Shown: positions 18,301 through 26,855, counted from the first letter of the stretch. The stretch: 64,000 nucleotides of DNA from JAGWAJ01 sp965215155 (GCA_965215155.1 CBDCCY010000004.1:3534001-3598000), one strand, 5' to 3'. The notes: generated by a model from the sequence alone, not told the origin. Numbers and translations: made by a program.

Positions 18301-21300
18301 GTTCCGGTCGAAAACCCGGCGGCGGCCGGCATCTGGCGCCGGCGGGTCGCCAGCCGCCTCGTCATCATCCAGCCGGAACGCAGCCAGCCCGGGCAGCGCG
18401 GTCACCGCAGACGGCGCGGGGCCGATCAGGCGGTTCCCGTGCAGCCACAGGACGGTCAGCCTCGACAGCTTGCCCAGTTCCGGCGGTACGGTACCGGTCA
18501 AGAGGTTGCCGTTCAATGCCAGCGTGCGCAGATCGAGGAGGTTGCCGAGCTCGGGCGGGATCGCGCCCGCAAGCCGGTTGCGGTCCAGGCGCAGCGCGGC
18601 GAGTCCGTCAAGCTGCCCCAACTCCGGGGGGATGTTTCCGTGCAACCCCATTTGCGTCAGCTCCAGCGCCTTCACACGGCCACGAAAGCGGTCCACGACG
18701 ACGCCCAGCCAGTCATCCAGGGGCACATCGCGGCTCCAGTTGAGCGGCGCATTCCCGGCGAGGGCGTCCTTCGCTGCCAGCAAAAGGGCGCAGTCGGCAA
18801 GCAGGCCCGGATCGATTTTCCTCGGCCGGCAGAAAACGGGCGTGTCGAGGTCATGGTCGACAATTTCGTCGAGCGCCGGCGGGAACGGCCGGTCCAGGTC
18901 GTTGCCGGCGAGGCGCAGCAGGGACAGATTGTCCAATCCTTCCAGCTCCGGCGGAATGGCCCCGGCGAGCCGGTTATGGCTCAGATCCAGAGCGACGAGG
19001 CCGCTCAATTCGCCGAGTTCCGCGAACAGGCGTCCGTTCAGCCCCGCGCGTCGCAGTTCCAGGGCGGTCACGCGCTGCGGCGCACCGCCGACGGAGACGC
19101 CCTGCCAGAATTCGATGGGGATTTCCTCGCTCCAGTTGAGCGGCGCCTCGCCGGCCAGGAATTCCCGGTTCGCCAACAGCAGGGCGCAGTCGGCTTGCAG
19201 CTCGGAAGCAATACCGGTGGAGGGTTGACAGAACAGACGTTCGACCGCATCCAGACCATCCCCTCCAGTGGGGCGGGCCGCTGTCTGCGCCGCCTCTGTA
19301 TTGCCGAGTGATCGAGGCAGGCGCATATCGTCCAGGTCGAGGTCGTGACTGACGATCCGGTAGAGACGCTGCGGAAACGGCCGGTCCAGATCGTTGCCGG
19401 CGAGGCGCAGCAGGGACAGATTGTCCAGGCCTTCCAGTTCGGGTGGTACCGGGCCGGTGAGTCGGTTGCCGACCAGATCCAGCGTAACGAGCTGGCTCAA
19501 TCGTCCGAGCTCCGGCGGGATGCGGCCGTTCAGACCGGCGCTTGACAGCTCCAGGGCGGTCACGCGCTGCGACGAGGCGTCGACGGTGATGCCCTGCCAG
19601 GACTCGATGGGGAGATGGGCGCTCCAGTTGAGCCACGCGTCGCCAGCCAGGAAGTCCCTCGCGGCCAGCAGGAGCGCGCAATCAGCGCGCAAACCGGGGC
19701 TGTCGGCGGGAGCGGCGGGGCAGTACGCGTCGTCGCTGACAAGCGCGCGCAGTTCGGGGGGCATGGAACCGGTCAGCCGGTTGCCGCTCAACCGGAGGTC
19801 CTCCAAGCTCGGCAGCTTCGCCAGTTCCAGCGGGATGGAACCGGTCAGGGCGTTGGCGGCAAGCCCCAGTACTTTCAGGTTGGTCAGCTTCTCCAGTTCG
19901 GGCGGGACAGGGCCGGTCAACCTATTGCCGTCGAGCACCAGGCGCTGCAAGCTGGTGAGACTCCCCAACGCAGCGGGAACACGCCCGTTCAGTCCCGTTC
20001 GCGGCAATTCCAGCGCGATGACACGACCTTGCGGACCGCCGAGGGTCACGCCTTGCCATTCGCCTATCGGCAAGGCCGTGCGCCAGTTGAGCGGCGCGTC
20101 GCCAGCCAGCGTGTCCTTCGCCGCCAGGAGCAGGGCGCAGTCGTCGTACAACGGAGGGTTCAGCCGGTTGAACCGCGGCGGCGGCCCGCAGAATACGAAG
20201 TGGCCGAGATCATGCTCGGAGATCTGGAACAGGGCTGGCGGAACAGGGTTTGTCAGGCGGTTCTCTCTCAACCACAGGGTCCGCAGCCGGGGGAGCTGTC
20301 CCAGCTCCGGCGGAACGGGACCGGTGAGCCGATTGCCGGCCAGGTTCAATGAGGTCAGGGCCTCCAGACCGACGACCTCCGGGGGAATGCGGCCGGTCAG
20401 CCCTTTCCCGGACAGGTCGAGCGCCGTCACACGTCCCGCTACGTCGCTCACGATCACGCCCTGCCAAGAGCCGACAGGGATGTCCTTGCTCCAGTTGAGC
20501 GGCGCCTCGCCAGCCAGCGTGTCCTTCGCCGCGAGCAGCGCAGTGCAGTCCTCGAAAAACGCCGGGCTCGTTGCCGGCGGCGGCAGGCAGAACCGCCAAG
20601 CGGTCAGGTCGTGATTGGGGACGATGCTGAGCTGGGGAGGAATGGAATCGAAGTCGTTGCCCGAGAGACGCAGGAGGGACAGGTCGATTTCGCCGAGACC
20701 GACCGGAACCGGACCGCCCAGGCGATTGTTCCGCAGCCACAGTTCCTCGAGGTTCTCAAGCTTCACCAGCTCCGGCGGAATGGCGCCGGTCAAGGCATTG
20801 AAGCTGAGACGCAGATTCCTCAGGCTCGCCAGATTCCCCAACTCGGGCGGAATGCGGCCGGTGAGCCGATTTCGAGCAAGATCCAGCAAGACAAGGCGAT
20901 CCAGGCGACCGAGCTCCGGGGGGATACGGCCGTTCAATCCCAATTCCCGCAGACGGAGCGCCGTGACTCGTCCCTGCGGGCCATCCACTGTCACGCCCCG
21001 CCAACGGTCGACAGGTACGGAGCGACTCCAGTTCAGCGTGATGTCTCCCGCCAGGAAGTCCCTCACGGCCAGCAGCACGGCGCAGTCGGTACCGGGACTG
21101 TCGGCCGGCGAAGGGCAGTAGAACGGGGTTTCCCCAGGCCACTCGTCGTGCCGCAACCTCGACCATTCGGCAAGAACCACGGATGAACTCGCGAGTCCGA
21201 CCAATCCAGCAATTCCCGCCGTTACGGTGACCGCCAACAGGACGATGGCCTTCGGTTTGCTGCGGACATTCATCAACAGGAACACCGCCGCCATCGCGGC

Positions 21301-22035
21301 GAATACGACGAGCGCTGTTCGGGACGCCGTCCCCAGGCCTGCGGCGACGCCGGCGGCCAGGCCCAGCCAGCCGAGCGCGCGCGGCCCGCCGTTGGTCAGA
21401 AATGCCGCGGCCAGCCCCGCCGTCATGCAGGCGGCCACACCGGCACTGTTGGGGTCGTCGAATGCGCCGGTCAGGCGGAACGGAATTCTGTAAGGCGCCA
21501 GGATGCCCAGATCGCGCAGAATCGGCGAAGCGAGAATGACGGCGCAGCTCATGGTCAGAACGACAAGCACGCCCTGCAACAACCGGTCGGCCCCGACTCG
21601 TTCCAGCACCGCGCGGCCACCCATCGCGGCGGCCACGAGCACGCCGAAACAGAGGACCGCATACTTCACGCTCTCGGTCGTGCCCGGTTGCCAGTCCGCC
21701 TCGTCCATCACGGCGGCGCCGACCATCAGATAGGACGCCACTGCTGCGAACAGCAACACGCCGGGCGTTCCACCGAGGCTTCTCCAGATGGGGGTGAGTG
21801 AACCGGATGTGCTCGAGGCGGACAGGCAACGGATTCCGATCAGGACGAACAGGATGCCGCAGCAGGCCATGACCGCCCGTGCGATAACGCCCACGACCTC
21901 CGGCATCCCCCAAAGGTGCAGATAACGCAAGCAGGCCAGGGCCATGACCGCCAATGTCCAGAACGCGACTGCGATCAGCGCGGTCTGGAGCGGCTCGCTC
22001 CGGCGCAGGAACGACTCGATAGGCGAGCTTGACAT
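15343..22035 (-). CDS. O-antigen ligase/polymerase core with giant LRR insertion, fused to a GT4 glycosyltransferase
   Basis: An uninterrupted 2,230-residue ORF from ATG 22035 (an in-frame GTG lies at 22065; neither has a strong ribosome site). Residues 1-295 hold about ten membrane helices with FRLTGAFDDPNSAGVAACM and GLGTASRTALVVFAA, signatures of the Wzy/WaaL superfamily. Residues about 304-1668 are eight modules, each starting DCALLLAARDFLAGD-like, LNWS, a WxGV block, then IPPELG leucine-rich repeats and closing HDL...FC. Residues 1669-1790 resume the ligase: LRLWRLGFRKAMEAPVFGHG, DPHNLYITLLGEAG and the final helices. Residues 1806-2230 are a complete GT4 (LHVGFVLPSLNGGGAERVVL; EGLGIVIVEALACGTPVVST). 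The LRR block thus sits in the large periplasmic loop next to the active site. A GTG at 16620 could also start the GT4 separately. First gene of the GT4-GT4-flippase operon. Confidence 0.85.
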   Translation of the reverse strand: MSSSPIESFLRRSEPLQTALIAVAFWTLAVMALACLRYLHLWGMPEVVGVIARAVMACCGILFVLIGIRCLSASSTSGSLTPIWRSLGGTPGVLLFAAVASYLMVGAAVMDEADWQPGTTESVKYAVLCFGVLVAAAMGGRAVLERVGADRLLQGVLVVLTMSCAVILASPILRDLGILAPYRIPFRLTGAFDDPNSAGVAACMTAGLAAAFLTNGGPRALGWLGLAAGVAAGLGTASRTALVVFAAMAAVFLLMNVRSKPKAIVLLAVTVTAGIAGLVGLASSSVVLAEWSRLRHDEWPGETPFYCPSPADSPGTDCAVLLAVRDFLAGDITLNWSRSVPVDRWRGVTVDGPQGRVTALRLRELGLNGRIPPELGRLDRLVLLDLARNRLTGRIPPELGNLASLRNLRLSFNALTGAIPPELVKLENLEELWLRNNRLGGPVPVGLGEIDLSLLRLSGNDFDSIPPQLSIVPNHDLTAWRFCLPPPATSPAFFEDCTALLAAKDTLAGEAPLNWSKDIPVGSWQGVIVSDVAGRVTALDLSGKGLTGRIPPEVVGLEALTSLNLAGNRLTGPVPPELGQLPRLRTLWLRENRLTNPVPPALFQISEHDLGHFVFCGPPPRFNRLNPPLYDDCALLLAAKDTLAGDAPLNWRTALPIGEWQGVTLGGPQGRVIALELPRTGLNGRVPAALGSLTSLQRLVLDGNRLTGPVPPELEKLTNLKVLGLAANALTGSIPLELAKLPSLEDLRLSGNRLTGSMPPELRALVSDDAYCPAAPADSPGLRADCALLLAARDFLAGDAWLNWSAHLPIESWQGITVDASSQRVTALELSSAGLNGRIPPELGRLSQLVTLDLVGNRLTGPVPPELEGLDNLSLLRLAGNDLDRPFPQRLYRIVSHDLDLDDMRLPRSLGNTEAAQTAARPTGGDGLDAVERLFCQPSTGIASELQADCALLLANREFLAGEAPLNWSEEIPIEFWQGVSVGGAPQRVTALELRRAGLNGRLFAELGELSGLVALDLSHNRLAGAIPPELEGLDNLSLLRLAGNDLDRPFPPALDEIVDHDLDTPVFCRPRKIDPGLLADCALLLAAKDALAGNAPLNWSRDVPLDDWLGVVVDRFRGRVKALELTQMGLHGNIPPELGQLDGLAALRLDRNRLAGAIPPELGNLLDLRTLALNGNLLTGTVPPELGKLSRLTVLWLHGNRLIGPAPSAVTALPGLAAFRLDDDEAAGDPPAPDAGRRRVFDRNPLCRSLREALPRLHDDCVALLDARDVLTGDVELNWSDTVPIDYWRGVTLGYSAFDGEAADEPRVIALDLSHTGLNGRIPAALSALDGLAVLRLGDNRLTGAIPPELAALTGLRTLTLENNALTGEIPPELDALQALVSLRLGGNELTGGIPWELTTLTELRVLALENNALVGAVHPEFGNLSHLEELRLDNNRLGGGILAELGRLPRLAVLRLGGNALTSCVPASQLAATTRHDLVEAGLACEPPPWRKPGRFEVGARLMRMRDVLAGDAALNWSYARPVASWDGVAITRHGTLVSLDLRDRNLTGHIPPELGELSHVEMVLLDGNRLTGAIPPELGNLAGLTMLSLGGNRLTGPIPREIADLANLRQLWLADNRLTGAVPLELAKIRELSLTLADNELDASCLPPELHGLRSHDSDDSLLCTFLTTDRLRLWRLGFRKAMEAPVFGHGLRALKYLEGSPISHSGLLQDPHNLYITLLGEAGIVPLLLFLSAILLLLRAQWGAPKSLARDATVAWVIIIALYSMTFSDLLSLEAFMFLAGLSVAMGAAHDSDRRRAKAQPVAGDKLHVGFVLPSLNGGGAERVVLSLAESLIARGHRADLVIPCFAGNYRAAIPRGLRLYRGRLPHTDRTFLREVQRSAGGGAEDANGMRVTALGVNPFTVAWIGLVLARKYPGIRVRRKRSLYASVHTLIRYIRKARPQVLASALPSADAAAVCAAELTERCVPVVVTVHTNVTASYAPEWLETSRMLYPLADAVVAVSRGVAESVQRSLGLDAKRIHAIYNPIPADSIRRLAQEEVTHPWFADDEPPVVLSVGREAPPKDHPTLVEAFGLARREADARLVILGRLSAPYRARLEFLAQRHGVEDDLGFLDFDENPYRYMARAALVALSSRWEGLGIVIVEALACGTPVVSTDAPYGPREILGQWGDLPPVGDAPALAQELVKTLRGEHPPEKALRARAADFSPEKAADAYVALFEKVVSERAP
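17030..21125 (-). repeat. Eight LRRNT-plus-plant-type LRR modules inside the ligase ORF
   Basis: The coding repeats follow LxGxIPPELGxLxxLxxLxL-type units (23-24 residues), the plant-specific LRR class. Each module begins with a conserved cap, DCxxLLxxRDxLAGDxxLNWS then PIxxWxGVxVxxxxxRVTAL, which resembles the plant LRRNT_2 cap, and ends with a cysteine (FCxPP or CEPP). Modules differ in repeat number, the seventh being longest. In the eighth the leading DC is replaced by GARL. The DNA repeats explain the many apparent ORFs in other frames here. Confidence 0.85.
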
Positions 22036-22122
22036 GAACGGCAAGGGGAGTCTCCCCCATGTCACGGCGACCTGGTCGGGATCGAAGGGCTCTCCTGGAT
22101 GTCGTCGGTGGAGAGGTCCTCC

Positions 22123-23576
22123 TCATCGACGCCGGAGCCGATGCCGTCGTCGGTCCGCCGCGCCGCGGCTGGCCGCCCCCTCCGCCGCATCCTGGATCAC
22201 GAACTCCGCCCCCTTCTCGGCGATCATCACCGTCGGGGCGTTCGTGTTGCCCGATGGTGATCCGCGGCATTACCGAGGCGTCGATGACCCGCAGGCCGGC
22301 GACACCGTGCACGGCGAGTCGGTCGTCGACAACGGCGAGGGGATCGTGCCCCATCCTGCACGTGCCGACGGGCTGGAAGATCGTCGTGCCGAGGTCCCGC
22401 GCCGCGTGGGCCAGCGCGTCGTCGCCCTCGACGCCGGGACCCGGCTTCCACTCCTGCGGCTCGAAGCGGGCCAGGGCCCTCGCGGCCATGATGCGCCGGG
22501 TGAAGCGCAGGCCGGCCACCGCCACCCGGAGATCCGCTTCGGTGGACAGTATAGTTGAGGGTGATGGCCGGCGCCCGCAGGGGGGCGGCGTCCTTTATCC
22601 GCACGTGTCCGCGGCTGGTCGGCTGGAGGTTGGCGACGGAGGGCGTGATCGCGTTGAACTTGTGCAGCGGGTCGCCGAACTTGTCGAGGGAGAGCGGCTG
22701 CACGTGCCACTCGATGTTCGCCGCCGCCCGCGACGGGTCGCTCCGGGCGAAGGCGCCGAGCTGTGACGGGGGCATCGTCAGCGGGCCGGTCTTGAACAGC
22801 AGATACTCCAGCCCCATTGCCGCCTTGCCGAACAGCGAGTTCACGCGCTGGTTCAAGGTGACGGTGTTGCTCACCTTGTAGATGCTGCGGATCTGCAGGG
22901 GGTCGTGGAGGTTCTCCCCGACCCCCGGCAGGTCAGGGGCGACCTCGATGCCGTGCGCCTTGAGCAGCGCGCCGGACCGACGCCCGAGAGCTGCAGGATC
23001 TGGGGTGAGCCGATGGCCCCGGCGGCCAGGATCACCTCGCGCCGCGAGCGCTCGCCCGTCCCCACCAGCTCGACCCCCGGTCGCGCGCGGGCCGGCGTCG
23101 CCCGGCTCTACTCACGATGCGCCGCACCTGCGCGTCGGTCCGCACGGCCAGGTTCGACCGGTGCAGGACCGGGCGCAGGAACGCCCTGGTGCCGCTCCAG
23201 CGCCGGCCGCCGCGCTGGTTCATCTGGAAGTAGGCGTTGCCGAAGTTGTCGCCGCGGTTGAACTCGGCGATCTTCGGGATGCCGCACTCGGCGGCCGCGT
23301 CGCGCCACGCGTCGAGGATCTCCCAGCTCACCCGCCGCTCCTCGACCCGCAGCTCGCCGCCGACCCCGTGGCACTCGTCGGCGCCGTGCTCGTAGTCCTC
23401 CGACCGCCTGAACACCGGCAGAACGTCGTCCCACCCCCAGCCGCGGTTGCCGAGCGACGCCCAGTGGTCGTAGTCGCTCCGCTGCCCCCGCATGTAGATC
23501 ATCGCGTTGATCGACGAGCACCCGCCGAGAACCCGGCCGCGGGCGTACAGGATGGTCCGGCCGTGGAGCCCGGGTC
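22123..23576 (-). pseudogene. GMC-family oxidoreductase (choline dehydrogenase-like), truncated and frameshifted
   Basis: Reading minus from 23576: GRTILYARGRVLGGCSSINA and MIYMRGQRSDYDHW (GMC signature 1), then SGVGPA-like substrate region, FNAITPSVANLQPTSRGHVR, and the C-terminal TTIFQPVGTCRMGHDPLAVV and LRVIDASVMPRI. At least three frame changes are needed (near 23090, 22550 and 22245), and the FAD-binding N-terminal 60-70 residues are missing because the gene starts at the junction with a flippase fragment. Non-functional remnant. Confidence 0.8.
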
Positions 23577-23584
23577 AGGGCTCG

Positions 23585-23695
23585 ATCAGGAGACCGAGGA
23601 CCACGTGGCCGATGCGGGTCGCGAACAGGATGGCGTCCTGTCCGCCGGTCGTGCCCGGACCTCCTCGCACATGCCTCGACACTGTGACCGCCACT
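23585..23695 (-). pseudogene. Second copy of a flippase 5' end and leader (repeat of 7307-7430)
   Basis: About 110 bp, including CAGGAGACCGAGGACCACGT and the segment around GGACCTCCTCGCACATGCC, repeat 7307-7430 with few differences (one 15-bp internal duplication is absent here). It encodes only the first 25 or so residues of the flippase. The similarity starts at the same GATCAGG position in both places, so two independent rearrangements share this breakpoint. The following 170 bp to 23865 hold no gene that I recognise. Confidence 0.6.
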
Positions 23696-23865
23696 TGGTG
23701 AGCTTGAAAGCCTGCTGAACTTGGCGGATTGACCGCGATGTTCCTGCGCTACGCGGACCGACCAAGCGACCGTGACGGGGACGCCAGCGCCGACGGCGCT
23801 TGGTTCTTGGTCCGTCCGTGGAGCGTGCTCTCGGTCCGCAGACGTAGCTGTGGACGGTACTGACG

Positions 23866-24237
23866 ATGGAGGTCCGAGTGCTCAAGTGGGGACCGGTGAT
23901 CCAGGCGGCGGGCTCTGTTCTGGCCGCAGGGATAATCGCGTGGGGCGCGACCAATGCCGCAGCTCGTTTCGATCCCAAGTTCGTGCGGGTCGGCGACCAC
24001 GTCATCAACATCGACCACCTCGGCGAGATCGCGCGGCATGATGTCGGCGACGGCTGCAAGATCATCACCAGCAATAGCGGCAGTCGATTCGTGCAGTCGC
24101 CCGATGGGCACTCGTTCACACAACAGTTCGCCGGGCACGATGTGGATGGGGCATCCTGCGACGTGCTGCGCGATGCGCTCAGCGACTACGCGATCGACGG
24201 AAGGCCGTTTCTCGTGCCGCGCTCCCGAGTTCGATAG
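23866..24237 (+). CDS. Small membrane-anchored protein of unknown function
   Basis: ATG 23866 gives 123 residues: a short N terminus, one hydrophobic segment (VIQAAGSVLAAGIIAWGATN, residues about 10-29) and a soluble domain with two cysteines (DGCKIITSNSG, GASCDVLRD). I do not recognise the family. The topology would place the soluble part outside the membrane if the segment is an uncleaved anchor. It is flanked by a rearranged region and a truncated methyltransferase. Codon use resembles neighbours, and no other frame here looks coding, which supports it as a gene. Confidence 0.5.
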   Translation: MEVRVLKWGPVIQAAGSVLAAGIIAWGATNAAARFDPKFVRVGDHVINIDHLGEIARHDVGDGCKIITSNSGSRFVQSPDGHSFTQQFAGHDVDGASCDVLRDALSDYAIDGRPFLVPRSRVR

Positions 24238-24398
24238 CGTCGCGTAGCTCCACTCGCACGACCGCGCCAGGGTGAGTTCCGGGCTCCCGAGTCGTCCTCG
24301 GCCAGCCGTTACGGCCCGCTGAAATCCGTTTCAAAACGAGGGATGCAACGAGGGGAACAAGCGCCCTCTCTGGGCACAAGTCTCATCATATCAATGCT

Positions 24399-25598
24399 TT
24401 ACCTGACTCCCGCATCGGAAGCCCTGGAAGCTATCTCCTGCAGTACGTCGATCTCCAGGGTCCGAAGCTCGCGGTAGGCGATGATCAGGAAGTTGCCGCA
24501 ACCGCACGCCGGGTCGAACAGCCGCAGTGAGCCGAGCTTGTCCCGGAACCTCCGAAGATCGGCCACGGCGCGGCCATCCCGGCGAGCCTGCAAGCGCCGG
24601 AACTCGGCCCGCAGGTCGTCGAGGAACAGCGGCTCGATGACCTTCAGGATGTTCTTCTCCGTCGTGTAGTGCGCCCCCTGGGCGCGGCGGTCGGCCGGCT
24701 CCATGACCGACTGGAACAGCGCCCCGAAGATGGCCGGCGAGATCGCCGTCCAGTCGAACTGGCCCGCGTCGAGCAGCGCTCGGCGCATCTCGGCGTCGAA
24801 GTCCGGGATGCGGACCGCGCCGTCGAACAGGTCGCCGTTGACGTGCGGGAACCGCGCGAGGTCCTCGTCGAGCTTCGCCTGCCGCCGGTTGGGGGGCGTG
24901 TCGAGCACCTGGAACAGGCGCATCAGCCACGGGCCGAGGTCGGAGCCGTCTGGGGCCGTACGCTCCTCGATGAAGTCCAGGAAGATGTCGCGGGGCTCGA
25001 AGATGCCCGTGTCGTCGGCGAACAGGCAGAACACGGTCCGCACGAGGAACAGCTCGAGGTCGTGGCCGTCGTAGCCGGACGCCTTCAGCGCGTCGTGCAG
25101 ACGGGCGATCAACTCGGACGCCTCGATGTTGACCGGGTCTTGGTCCCGGAACGTCCGGCGCTGCACGCCGATGATGAACCCGAACTTCTCGACGTGCTGC
25201 GGCAGGTCGGCGAGGGCGAAGCGGGTCTCTTCGCGTTCGTCCCGGTCGAGAAGCTCGAACGTCTGGAAGTCGCAGAGAAGCTGGAAGCGGGGGCGCTCCC
25301 GGTCCGGCAGCGCGTCGAAGTACGTGCCGGCCTGCTCGCGGGCGGCGGTCAAGTCGCGCCCGGCGCTCTTCTGCTCGACCAGGAGGACGCCGGGCCAGAA
25401 CAGGTCGATGAAGCCGGCGGTGTTGTCGAGCCGCTGGACGCGTTCCTCGTACCGCGCCACGTCGCGGCGGCGCTTGCCGAAGATCTCGAAGAACTCGTTG
25501 TAGAAGCTCTGGGTCTCGCCCTTCTCGTAAGTGGCGTCGGCCCATTCACGGGCGAACTCGGCGGCCCGCGGCCGGATCTCGTTCCAGGAGAGCCTCAT
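24399..25598 (-). CDS. Type IIG/MmeI-like DNA methyltransferase, C-terminally truncated
   Basis: ATG 25598 gives 399 residues: an N-terminal nuclease-like region (SFYNEFFEIFGKRRRDVARY, FWPGVLLVEQKSAGRDLTAA with a D/ExK arrangement), a helical spacer ending in GAHYTTEKNILKVIEPLFLD, and methyltransferase motif I, LRLFDPACGCGNFLIIAYRE. The ORF ends 22 residues later. Full-length relatives are about 900-1000 residues with the NPPY catalytic motif and a target-recognition domain, all missing here. Methylation is therefore not expected. Nothing downstream to 24240 continues it. Confidence 0.8.
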   Translation of the reverse strand: MRLSWNEIRPRAAEFAREWADATYEKGETQSFYNEFFEIFGKRRRDVARYEERVQRLDNTAGFIDLFWPGVLLVEQKSAGRDLTAAREQAGTYFDALPDRERPRFQLLCDFQTFELLDRDEREETRFALADLPQHVEKFGFIIGVQRRTFRDQDPVNIEASELIARLHDALKASGYDGHDLELFLVRTVFCLFADDTGIFEPRDIFLDFIEERTAPDGSDLGPWLMRLFQVLDTPPNRRQAKLDEDLARFPHVNGDLFDGAVRIPDFDAEMRRALLDAGQFDWTAISPAIFGALFQSVMEPADRRAQGAHYTTEKNILKVIEPLFLDDLRAEFRRLQARRDGRAVADLRRFRDKLGSLRLFDPACGCGNFLIIAYRELRTLEIDVLQEIASRASDAGVR

Positions 25599-25701
25599 CG
25601 CCGCCGTCGGCTGGAGCAAGTGTCGAACACGGCGGTCATGGTACCACGCGGCGCTCAGGCGGCCGCTCGTGGCGGGTCGTGGCAGAATCTGTCAGGAAAC
25701 C

Positions 25702-26034
25702 ATGACCGAAGGCAGCCTGACGAAGGCGGCGCTCGTCGACGAAGTGGCTGACGCCGCCGACCTCACGAAGAGGCACGCCGAGACCATCGTTGAGACCGTG
25801 TTCCGCAGCATCGTGGAGTCGCTGCACCGGGGGGAGAAGGTGGAACTCCGCGGCTTCGGCAGCTTTCGCCTCCGGCGCCGCGAACCGCACCGACGCCGCA
25901 ACCCCCGGACCGGCGACCGGGTGGACGTGCCGTCGCAGCGCGTCGCCTACTTCACGCCGGGCAAGGAGCTGAAGGAGCTGATCAACCCGGAGCCGGCGCA
26001 GGCCCGCCCGACTGCGGCTCCGGTGCCGAAATGA
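25702..26034 (+). CDS. HU/IHF-family DNA-binding protein
   Basis: ATG 25702, preceded by AGGAAACC, gives 110 residues: LTKAALVDEVADAADLTKRH, GEKVELRGFGSFRLRRREPH, the arm region RRNPRTGDRVDVPSQRVAYF and TPGKELKELIN, matching IHF more than HU (RGFGSF, RNPRTG). It bends DNA as a dimer and is a classical cofactor of tyrosine recombinases. It is followed by structured non-coding block A and a P4-type integrase fragment; a frameshifted paralogue lies at 28888-29214 beside block B, so the gene belongs to a repeated island module. Confidence 0.9.
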   Translation: MTEGSLTKAALVDEVADAADLTKRHAETIVETVFRSIVESLHRGEKVELRGFGSFRLRRREPHRRRNPRTGDRVDVPSQRVAYFTPGKELKELINPEPAQARPTAAPVPK

Positions 26035-26068
26035 GGCGAGAAGGTCGGCGAACGCCGCCGCCGTAGAC

Positions 26069-26400
26069 GCTGTTCCCCCTTCCTGGAGGGACAACTTGGA
26101 GGGGAGCGACCGGACCCGGCGGGTGTGACGGAGGAACACCTGCCGGGTCCGCAAATCGCCAGATTTGCCGTGGTCGCCTCCCCTACTCCCACCCGACCCT
26201 TTGTCTGTACGTGGGGGCGGGTCTGTGATGTTGGAATCTGTTGATAGGAAAGGGCTTGGCTGGTTGTCCGGTGTAAGTTCAGGTGTGACTGGGGGTGTAA
26301 GTTCGGCCGCCCATCCTCCTTACACCCTTACTGCGGCATCATCGGTGTAAGTTCGCCTCGGTTCTTGTTGTGATCAGGCGGCAGGTCGGATCACACTCCC
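26069..26400 (+). repeat. Conserved structured non-coding block, copy A
   Basis: About 330 bp collinear with 29256-29590. It starts TGTTCCCCCTTCC, contains the three-stem structure at 26101-26183, then GTGTAAGTTC at 26271, 26295 and 26345, the inverted TTACACC at 26320, and ends in a TGTGATC...GATCACA hairpin (26370-26396). No convincing ORF is shared by the copies. The 320 bases after it show only scattered palindromes such as GTCCCGTTG-T-CAACGGGAC (26661-26681). Confidence 0.8.
26101..26183. ncRNA. Candidate three-way-junction structured element, copy A
   Basis: Outer stem GGGGAGCGACC (26101-26111) with GGTCGCCTCCCC (26172-26183). First inner stem: 14 pairs, 26113-26126 with 26136-26149, loop GACGGAGGA. 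Second inner stem GCAAATC (26151-26157) with GATTTGC (26162-26168), loop GCCA. Copy B at 29286-29371 keeps all three stems through paired substitutions, so the structure rather than the sequence is conserved. Strand and function are unknown; the loop reads GGAGGA on one strand and TCCTCC on the other. Confidence 0.6.
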
Positions 26401-26717
26401 GCCCTCGTCGTCCTGTTCCTCATCGTGCTTCCGTACTTCTCGCCTCCGGTCCTGTCGCCGATCTCGTACGCCGGTACTTGGTTCTTTGCCGAGCCCGTTT
26501 GGTTCCCTGTCGTCTCCCCGCGCCGTGTTCCGCCCGGTACCGTACCATGCCGTTTGCTTTCCTGGCGCGTGTGTCCCCTGTGCGACCGGCCTGCTGCTGA
26601 CGGAGCGGGCTGCCGTAACGGGCGGCGGTGGCCGCCGACGGGGTCCGGGTCGTGGTCGATGCCGGTCCCGTTGTCAACGGGACGGACCCCCGTGTCCGTC
26701 ATAACCAGCTTCGTCCG

Positions 26718-26794
26718 CGACGGCGGCCGGTGCGTCACCGGGACGGCCGCAGCGAAGCGGAGGAGCCGAAGGCTTGACTCGCCGGACGCCGTCG
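26718..26794. repeat. Long hairpin repeat, copy 1
   Basis: The arms 26718-26737 and 26775-26794 pair at 17 of 20 positions around a loop containing AGCGAAGCGGAGGAGCCG and ending CTTGACTCGCCG. The hairpin at 28657-28741 has different arms but a similar loop (AGCGCAGCGGAGGAGGCG, CTTGACACGCCG). Confidence 0.55.
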
Positions 26795-26855
26795 TGGCAC
26801 CCGGTCTCCGCGGCCGCGTTCACGCCGCGCGAGTGACGCGCGGTGACCACGGACG

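Noticed and set aside
17030..21125. Regularly repeated DNA that might suggest a CRISPR array
   Set aside because: The repeats are coding LRR units of 69-72 bp with variation and no spacers; no cas genes are present.
20756..22525. A 589-residue minus-strand ORF joining GMC and ligase regions
   Set aside because: It starts in the GMC remnant and then runs out of frame through the ligase gene; composition is not protein-like after the first 75 residues.
26221..26350. Short ORF MLESVDRKGLGWL with a counterpart at 29416 (MWESVDMKGLGWL)
   Set aside because: Similarity follows from the non-coding repeat; lengths differ (about 40 and 17 codons), and no ribosome site is conserved.
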